Positions 56,922-64,000 of a stretch of 64,000 bases of DNA are shown here, piece after piece. A program made the translations under genes and the position numbers. The notes below the pieces were generated by a model. The model was given only the letters and a program-made list of their open reading frames with translations, made no database searches and was not told the origin of the DNA. Source of the stretch: Musa acuminata AAA Group. Taxonomy: Eukaryota; Streptophyta; Magnoliopsida; Zingiberales; Musaceae. The stretch lies in the NCBI RefSeq assembly GCF_036884655.1, contig NC_088342.1:17475001-17539000 (forward strand). Direction: 5' to 3'. How positions within the stretch are numbered: position 1 is the first letter of the stretch; each line of letters begins with the position of its first letter.

Positions 56922-59700
56922 ATCTTCCCCTTTTTGATGATGACAACCACTTGATGACGGAGTTAAACTTAAATCCCGGAGTTTAAACAAACTCCCCCTA
57001 TCAATATGCCATATTGATAAAACCTTGAATTCAAACTGAATTCAAGTCATTTCAATATTCATCATGAATACTTGCAACACGTCATCATGAACTTATGCAC
57101 AAACTTATGCATAACATGTCATGTCATCAACATACTTCGCCCCCTTTGTCATCAACAAAAAGGAGAAGTACCACAATTAAGTGTTTGTGATATTTGTTCA
57201 ACTCATTGCATGAAAAACATAATGTCAAGTTTTATCATCATGCAAGTTTGCTATTATCAAATATCAACATGTAAAATTGCGATGTAAGCTTGTGATATCA
57301 TAACGCAAACATTTCAAGTGTTTATCAATTGTAGCATTTCATCACATGGTAAGATATCAACGCGTAAAATTACGATACAAGTTCTTGACATCTTAACACA
57401 TGGTGCAGACATGGCATAATGTAAATTTTGCAATCATAGCATCAGTGTTCATAGAATCAATTCATATATTTCTCCCCCTTTGTCGTCAACAAAAAGGAGA
57501 ACGATATGAGCAAATTTTAAATATAAGTGCGATGCCATAAGCAGGTTCATGTCATTTTTCAACAAAAAGTGATAAGATACCAAATATTCAAACATTTCAA
57601 GGAAAGCATGACATGGAGATAGCTTTGAAAACTTCTTCCATTTTATTTGTTATTTTCTTTTTGCATGACGGAGGAAAGCTATTTCTGAGCTTACTCGAAT
57701 GAAGTTAAAATCGATAAGATATTAAGGCACGCTTCATTTTTACAAGTATCAAGATATGTATCAAATCCTTGTACGTAAAAATGACTTTCTTTTTCAAGAA
57801 GAAATTTATAAGCAGGAATCATTTCATCAAATCCATTTCTCAAAACAAAATATTGTTCACATGATAAGTGTATAAGAGATGTATTTGCTGATTGATTCTA
57901 TATGTCAAAAATTAATGATATGAATTAAACTTGATATGACATATGCTTGTTAAGTTCGGAAGAGAGTAAACTTGATATGTTAGGATCACGAGACTCCGAA
58001 AATGAAATTTGACTCTTTCTTGCATTCGGACAAGGTTTTGCTATAGATATTCAATTACAATCATGAAGGTAAAGCATGCTTGTTATCATGGAAGTTTTGT
58101 ATTCAAGCACATAATTTCCAACATGTAATTGTGTAAAATCATTATGCCAATCAAGTGATTTGATCATTCAATCAAGAAAGTCCGAAAATTAATTTTAACA
58201 AGTTCAATCATTCGGACATATTTTTGCCACAGTTTTTCAAATACAATTATGAAGATAAGACATGCTCATCATCATGATAGTACGATAGCAAGTTTACAAT
58301 ATACAAGCTAGCAAAAAATTTTCAACATTTTAAGACACGAAAGCTAGCAATTTTCTCTTTGAGATATGCAAATTAGCAACTCTTTCTCCCCCTATGTCAT
58401 TGGGAAAGAGAAGGGAAGACCCTTTACATTAATTTCTAAATCATGACAAGGAAAGGTTTCAATCTTATTTGTGCATCATTATATTTTCAAATTCAAACAT
58501 GCACAATTTCAAAAACCTTATATTTTATTCATGCATGATACTGAATAAATCAATCAATATTATGAGCATATCATACATTATACTTAAATTTTTAACTATT
58601 TATCAACATTTTGATTATGATACCAAACATTCATCATTTAGAGTATTCATGACATTAAATCAACATACATCATTTTAGTAACAAATCATAGCATTTTAAA
58701 TCATGATTTACATCATATGCAATACATCACATCATAATTAAAAAGCTCAAGTATTGCATGCATCATTGCAAATCATAAATGCTTCATATCATGATGGTAT
58801 CAATTTTGTCAAATTATATCTTACCATGCATGATCATAACTTTTCATTTGTATACATCAAAATAAATTAATGAATATTTCATGTATTCATATCATCACAT
58901 AAGGAATATCAAGAAGAGTTGGTAATGAGATTTACGAATCATGTAGACAAATTATGCATATTAAGAGACATATTATGATTCTTTTTAGATAACTCAAATA
59001 GCAAAAAGAAAGAATCACAGTAAGTTATTTTGATTTATAAAAAGAATTCTCAAGTTATAATTCCAAGAAATCACGATTCATTTCAATAAATTTCAATAAG
59101 AACACATCATCAAAATCTCAACATTACTTTCAAGAGATTCAAAATGGCATAGATAATTTGATTGATCTCTTATGAAAAAGTCAATACGGTAGAGAAAAAT
59201 AAATTTTCAAGAAAAATACTTTTCTCTTTTTAGTTGTTTTAGTTCATATGATTTTATTTCATCTATGCCAAACATGTAGCATGTTTTAAAATCGAAAGTG
59301 CAAGTTTTATTACGACAAAGATCAATAAGGCACTTTCATTACCATGAAAATCGAAAATCGCAAGATTCATCATCCATAATTATAAAACCAATAAACACGA
59401 TTTTTAAAATCTCATGCATAGAATAAAATCATGGTATCAAAACATCATTATATCATCAAGCATGATTTCATATTTTCAATCAAAATTATTTTGTTTGTTT
59501 ATCATAAAATATGTATTTTTCATGATTATTTTCAAAACTACTAGCATGATCATAAATTTTGCATTTTCATCATATTGTTTTTTTTAACATGTAATTTTCA
59601 AGAAAATTAATTCTATATTAAAAAGAAAATGTATTATGAAGAACATCATGTAATTTCGAAATAATTCAAGAGAGTTTAGTTACTTACCTTGTAGTCGAAG
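56922..59700 (-). other. element VI internal region c, non-coding part
   Basis: Same content as 47144-49920, without the 10-bp expansion. No ORF beyond gag. Confidence 0.85.
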
Positions 59701-59813
59701 CCCGTCAAAGCCCAATTCGCCGTTTCACCTTTGGAAGTTCTTGATTCATCCTTGGTTGCCTTCCTCTTCTTTGGCCTCTTCCTTCGTTCAAGTTCATTGT
59801 CTATTTTAGATTT

Positions 59814-60578
59814 TTATTTAATAAACTTATTAAGATTTAGTGTTCGAAGTTCAAGTTCATCATTGTCCTCATCACTTGAGTCATCGCTCAAGTGGCATTC
59901 ATTTGTCCGGAGTTCCAAATCCTTCCTGTTCTTTGGAAGGTGATTGTGTTCAACATGTTCATCATTTGCATTGTGCACCATTTCATATGTCATCAACGAA
60001 CCAATTAGTTCTTCAAGTGGTAAGTTGTTTAGGTTTCTAGCTTCTTGTATTGCAGTTACTTTTGAATCCCACTTCTTAGAAAGAGAACGCAAAATCTTGT
60101 TTACGAGTTCAAAATCCGAAAAACATTTTCCAAGAGCTCTTAAACTATTGACGACATCCGTGAAACGAGTGTACATGTCGCCTATAGTCTTGCTTAGTTG
60201 CATTCGAAAAAGCTCAAAATCATGCAATAAAAATGTAACTTTCGAGTCTTTGACTCTACTAGTTCCCTCGTGCGTGATTTCAAGTGTTCGCCAAATGTCA
60301 AAAGCCGTTTCGCACGTAGAAATCCGATTGAACTCATTTTTGTCCAAAGCGCAAAATAAGGCATTCATAGCCTTTGCGTTTAAAGAAAAATACTTCTTCT
60401 CCAAATCCGACCATTTGTTCATCGGTTTAAAGGGAAGTTGAAAATCGTTTTCAATTATATTCCATAAATCCAGATTCATAGAAATCAAGAAAACTCTCAT
60501 TCGAGTTTTCCAATAAGTGTAGTCCAATCCGTTAAACAACGGTGGACGAACAACCGATAAGCCCTCTTGAAGAGCCAT
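59814..60578 (-). CDS. gag: element VI Gag copy c, truncated
   Basis: 254 residues, identical in translation to the other two array copies. This one lies directly downstream (minus strand) of LTR-d, the only LTR of the array that retains promoter sequences. It is therefore the copy most likely to be expressed, as the first ORF of a transcript that could run through the deleted LTRs. Confidence 0.83.
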   Translation of the reverse strand: MALQEGLSVVRPPLFNGLDYTYWKTRMRVFLISMNLDLWNIIENDFQLPFKPMNKWSDLEKKYFSLNAKAMNALFCALDKNEFNRISTCETAFDIWRTLEITHEGTSRVKDSKVTFLLHDFELFRMQLSKTIGDMYTRFTDVVNSLRALGKCFSDFELVNKILRSLSKKWDSKVTAIQEARNLNNLPLEELIGSLMTYEMVHNANDEHVEHNHLPKNRKDLELRTNECHLSDDSSDEDNDELELRTLNLNKFIK

Positions 60579-60628
60579 TTCTCTCGGGTGTAAATCCGAA
60601 ATGAGAAATACCGGGCTTTGATACCAAT

Positions 60629-62719
60629 TGTTAGGATCAAGAGCACTAAGAGGGGGGGGGGGGTGAATTAGTGCAGCGGAAATCTTTCACTATTAAAATC
60701 GAAAGCTGCGTTCGTTTGATAAAAACGATTTCGATGTAAAAGTCGATTCTAAGATTACTTTAACTTAAGATTAAGTGAGATGACGTTAAAGTAAATCTAC
60801 GAAGGCAGTTTGCAGTTTATGATGAAAATCAGAATGCAAGCGTAAACTTAAATGCGACATTCGTACGATAAAACCGGTTTACGTCTAAATGCCAATTTTG
60901 AAGATACTGAACTTTGAGATACATTTTATCAATGCGCAGAAGGCAGTTTGTAGTTATGATTGAAATCAAAACGTAAACGTAAACTGAAAAGTAATGATCG
61001 TACGAAAAAGCCGATTTACGTCTAAACGCAGATTCGGAAAGCTCTGAACTTAGAAACTCGTTCGTAAAAGCGCAGAAGGCAGTAGCTATTTAGGAGGTTT
61101 GCAGTAAAGATAAAATGCTCAAAGTAAATGCAAACCGAGATTTAGAGTGGTTCGGTCAATCTTGACCTACTCCACTTTTGGCTTCCTCCACCGACGAGGT
61201 CACCGACGTCAACTAGAGGCCTTCCTTCAATAGGCGAAGGCTAACCACCCTTTTACAGTTTCACTCCTTTTGACGGGCTTAGGAGACAACCCTTACAAAA
61301 TTTTCTCTCCTCTCTTTACAACTCAGAACTTGGAAGAACAGAGGGAGAAGAACTTTTGGCCTTTACAACAATTTTGAGCTCTAAAAATCACTGAACAAGA
61401 TCAGGATTTCGGTGTTAGTTTATGCTCTTTCAGTGCTGAATGGGTGGGGTATTATAGGCCCCAACCCAGTTCAAATTTGGAGCTCAAAACTATCAATTCC
61501 CGGAATTCCGGGATCAAGCGGTTGCACCTCCTGACTGGGGCGGTTGCACCGCCTGGCACAGCTCGAAGACTGAGCCTCTGGGCGGTGCCACCTCTGTCAG
61601 GGGCGGTTGCACCTCTCTGCCAGAGCTCGAAGACCGAGCTCAGGCGGTTGCACCTCCTGACTGGGGCGGTTGCACCGCTTGCCAGAGCTCGAAGACCGAG
61701 CTCAAGCGGTGCTACCTCCTGTCAGGGGAGGTTGCACCGCCCAGTCTCGCTCGGAGACTGAGCCCAGGCGGTGCTACCTCCTGGCTGGGGCGGTTGCACC
61801 GCCCAGTCTCCCTGGGAGACTTAGCCCAGGCGGTGCTACCTCCTGGCTTGGGCGGTTGTACCTCCCACAGCAATCAGGGTCCGAATGGGTAGATCCATTC
61901 GGCCCAATTTGGGTTTTTCAGGGGCCCAATTGCCCCAAGATTAAGCTAATGGGATCACCTCCCATTTCCAACTTAATCATTGTGCTAACTACGATAAATC
62001 CTAAGACTATTTCTGCAGCTTGCTCCGGTGCGTCAATCGCTTTTTCCGACGAGTTTCCGGCGAACTTCCGTCGATCATCCGATGAACCTTCGGTGATGCT
62101 CCTGCGGACTTCCGGCAAACTCCTGGACTTGCGACGATCCACTTGGCGAGTTCCGACGAGCTTCTTTGGCAAGCTTATGGACTTCTCGGATTTGTTCCCG
62201 TAGAACCTCCGACGATTGTCCGAACTTCCGTCGAACTCTCGAACTCCCAACGTGATCATGGTCTTGACTCCGGCGCAACTCCTACTGCATATCTTATTTT
62301 CATCGTATTTAATCCTGCACATGTAAACAAAACTTCGATCGAGACAATTAATCCTAAGCAATTAACCAAGTTGTCCGGCATGTCAGTGGTCCCTCGACGC
62401 TTCGTCCGATTCTTCGGCGCATCGTCCTTTCCTGCGGCCTATTGCTCAATCGGCCAGTTGGCTCCGCAACTCCGATATCCTTGGCACAATACCCGCTCTT
62501 CTTGGCCCGATGCCCGAGTCCATGGCCTGAAGCCTTCTGTCGATATGTCGACCGATCCACCGGCCCGACGTCCAATCTTCTGACATGTTCCTCCGGCACA
62601 ACATGATTTTCCTGCTTTAATTGTCTCATCCTGATCGAGGCATCCTGCGTCACTCAAAACGCATATTAAATCATAAACATATATCAAGTAGTTTCACCAT
62701 CAAAATACGAGATTCAACA
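60629..62719 (-). repeat. element VI LTR-d, full-length 5' LTR
   Basis: 2091 bp. The G-tract hairpin lies near 60643-60676. At 61450-61456 the usual TATAAATA box reads TATAATA (one A lost). Palindrome array GGCGGTTGCACC/GGCGGTGCTACC at about 61515-61870, U3 CGGAAG-rich stretch about 62030-62230, end GAGATTCAACA. Confidence 0.9.
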
Positions 62720-62724
62720 CGTCA

Positions 62725-62790
62725 CTCAAAATGCAGATCAAATCATAAACACTATTAATTGGTTTCATCATCAAAATCTGAGATTCAACA
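62725..62790 (-). mobile_element. element 0 LTR, fragment 3 (end)
   Basis: Resumes after the CGTCA duplicate with CTCAAAATGCAGATC and ends CTGAGATTCAACA at 62790, the LTR terminus. As the element is minus oriented, this is the outer edge of its 5' LTR. Confidence 0.8.
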
Positions 62791-62872
62791 AATTTTGCAC
62801 ACTTATCTCAACATATAGATTAGATCAAATAATTTACCAATTGATTTCATCATCAAAATCTAAGATTCAACA
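62791..62872 (-). mobile_element. LTR T: 82-bp terminal LTR fragment
   Basis: TTTTGCACACTTATCTCAAC followed by CATCATCAAAATCTAAGATTCAACA. It matches the end of element II-type LTRs (28171-28243) and lies between two other LTR pieces, so it is a leftover of another insertion. Confidence 0.75.
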
Positions 62873-63990
62873 GAGGCCACCGACATCCACTAACAATCTT
62901 CTTTCAACGGGCGAAGATCAACTACTCTTTTACACCCCTCTTCTCCTTTTCATAGCTTTAGTAGACAACCTTTTACATGCACTCACTCCTCCCTAAACAA
63001 AAATTTAAACTTTTAGAATTAGATGAGGGAATCTATCAAGTGATTGCTACAGCATTTTCCCACTTTTAAGTTCTCTGTGCTTGTATGTCTTAACCAAGGA
63101 TGAGAAGGGTATTTATAGGCTCCAAATGGATTCAATCTTGGAGCCAAAACTAGTATCATTCCGGGTCTTCCAAGTACTAGCGGTACCATCGCTAGTGCTG
63201 GGCAATACCACTGCCTGCAGCACTAATACTACGTGGTATCACATCTAGTTTAGTGGTACCATCGCCTGACATCCTGCCACTAGGCGGTACCACCGCCTAA
63301 TATAGTCTCGGAGACTATGTTTGGATGGTACCATTGCCCAGACTAGCGGTACCACTACCTAACATCTTGTTATTGGGTGGTACCATCGCTTATTATAGTC
63401 TCAGAGATTGTGTCTGGACAGTACCACTACCCAGACTGGTGGTACCATCGCTTGACATAGTCTCGGAGATTGTGCCATCGACGGTTCCACCTGTTGGGTC
63501 ACTATTTGGGCCTTTCACTTAGCCCAACATAGCCCAAACTTGGGCCCAATTGGCCCCTAATTAAATTGGCCCAATTCCAACTCAATTACACCTAAAACCT
63601 ACTTTGATCATGATAATTATTATAAAGCTAAACCAAATGTTATCCGGCATGTCATTGGTTCATCGACGTCTCATCCGATTCTTCAGCGCATCGTCCTCTC
63701 TTATGGCCTATTACCCAATTGGCCAGTTGACCTCCGTAACTCCAATTTTCTTGCCATAATTTTAGCTTTTCTTGGCCCGATGCCCAAACCATGGCCCGAA
63801 GTCTTCTACCGATACGTCGATTGATCCTCCGGCTCGACATCCAATCTTCTGATATGTTCCACTCCGGTCCAACATGATTTTTCTTGCTTTAATTGTCTCT
63901 CCCTGATTGTAGCTTCCTGCATAACTCAAAACGTAAATCAGATCATAAATATTATCAATTGGTTTTATCATTAAAATCTAAGATTTAACA
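62873..63990 (-). mobile_element. LTR U: element III-type LTR fragment
   Basis: Begins GAGGCCACCGACATCCAC, which corresponds to the R/U5 part of the element III LTR read in reverse, so its G-tract end is missing. TATTTATAGG near 63110 is the TATA region; degraded GGTACC-centred palindromes fill about 63180-63490; the end GATTTAACA at 63990 is a decayed LTR terminus. Ten bases of unknown flank follow. Older than most LTRs here. Confidence 0.75.
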
Positions 63991-64000
63991 GATTAATCAT

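Larger units (their letters stand above)
45962..62719 (-). mobile_element. element VI: tandem array of a gag-only copia element (4 LTRs, 3 internal regions)
   Basis: Flanked by CGTCA at 45957-45961 and 62720-62724, so it entered as one insertion. Order left to right: LTR-a 45962-47143, internal 47144-50850, LTR-b 50851-52027, internal 52028-55744, LTR-c 55745-56921, internal 56922-60628, LTR-d 60629-62719. The unit is about 4.89 kb. LTRs a, b and c share one ~0.9-kb deletion; d is full length (2091 bp). Internal regions looked identical apart from a 10-bp expansion near 54805 and a few substitutions. Unequal crossing-over between LTRs is the simplest cause; an assembly error must be excluded. 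Confidence 0.9.

Noticed and set aside
62354..62687. Overlapping minus-strand frames as host genes near the right end
   Set aside because: They lie wholly inside LTR-d and recur in LTRs a, b and c and fragment 45701-45961.

Overview
The window is nuclear DNA of a flowering plant. It is dominated by nested LTR retrotransposons of the Ty1/copia class. Gag, integrase, reverse transcriptase and RNase H similarity, very long LTRs (about 1.2-2.1 kb), an initiator-Met-tRNA primer site and one env-like ORF point to the SIRE/Maximus lineage. A monocot, possibly Zingiberales, is a guess from how common this lineage is there; no sequence proves it. There are no rRNA or tRNA genes and no bacterial features.

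Layout. (a) 1-5904: the only non-copia part. It holds the 3' end of a probable Ty3/gypsy LTR with a 30-bp tandem array, one short minus-strand gene that looks like a secreted RGF/GLV(CLEL)-type peptide precursor (1644-2027), and otherwise AT-rich non-coding DNA. (b) 5905-62790: a nest resolved by matching LTR ends and 5-bp target-site duplications (TSDs). The outermost member is element 0 (minus; pol remnant 5905-6172 plus pieces of one LTR). Solo-like LTR S (6173-7729) lies in its pol. Element III (plus, 7804-45700, TSD GATGC/AATGC) lies in its LTR. Element III is split by element I (minus, 8825-16088, TSD AAACT), element II (minus, 19794-28243, TSD GAATC) and element IV (minus, 28831-45024, TSD CCAAG). 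Element IV is split by element V (plus, 35490-44128, TSD GCCAC). Element VI (minus, 45962-62719, TSD CGTCA) is a second insertion into the LTR of element 0 and is a tandem array of three internal regions and four LTRs. (c) 62791-63990: two more minus-strand LTR fragments.

The elements fall into coding classes. II has gag plus a decayed pol. V has gag plus an env-like ORF where pol should be, with only the last pol codons left downstream. I, III, IV and VI have only a short gag without a zinc knuckle and 3-4 kb of AT-rich non-coding DNA; they look non-autonomous and would need enzymes supplied in trans. All share LTR termini (sense start TGTTGAATC, end CCTAACA), a C-tract hairpin at the LTR end, a dyad around the polypurine tract/LTR boundary, repeated polypurine-like modules, and arrays of GGCGGT...ACCGCC palindromes upstream of the LTR TATA box. 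The LTR pair of element I showed one difference by eye over 1520 bp, so it is very young. Element VI copies are almost identical. III and V are older.

All boundaries were read by eye; element names I-VI, 0, S, T and U are labels for this window only.
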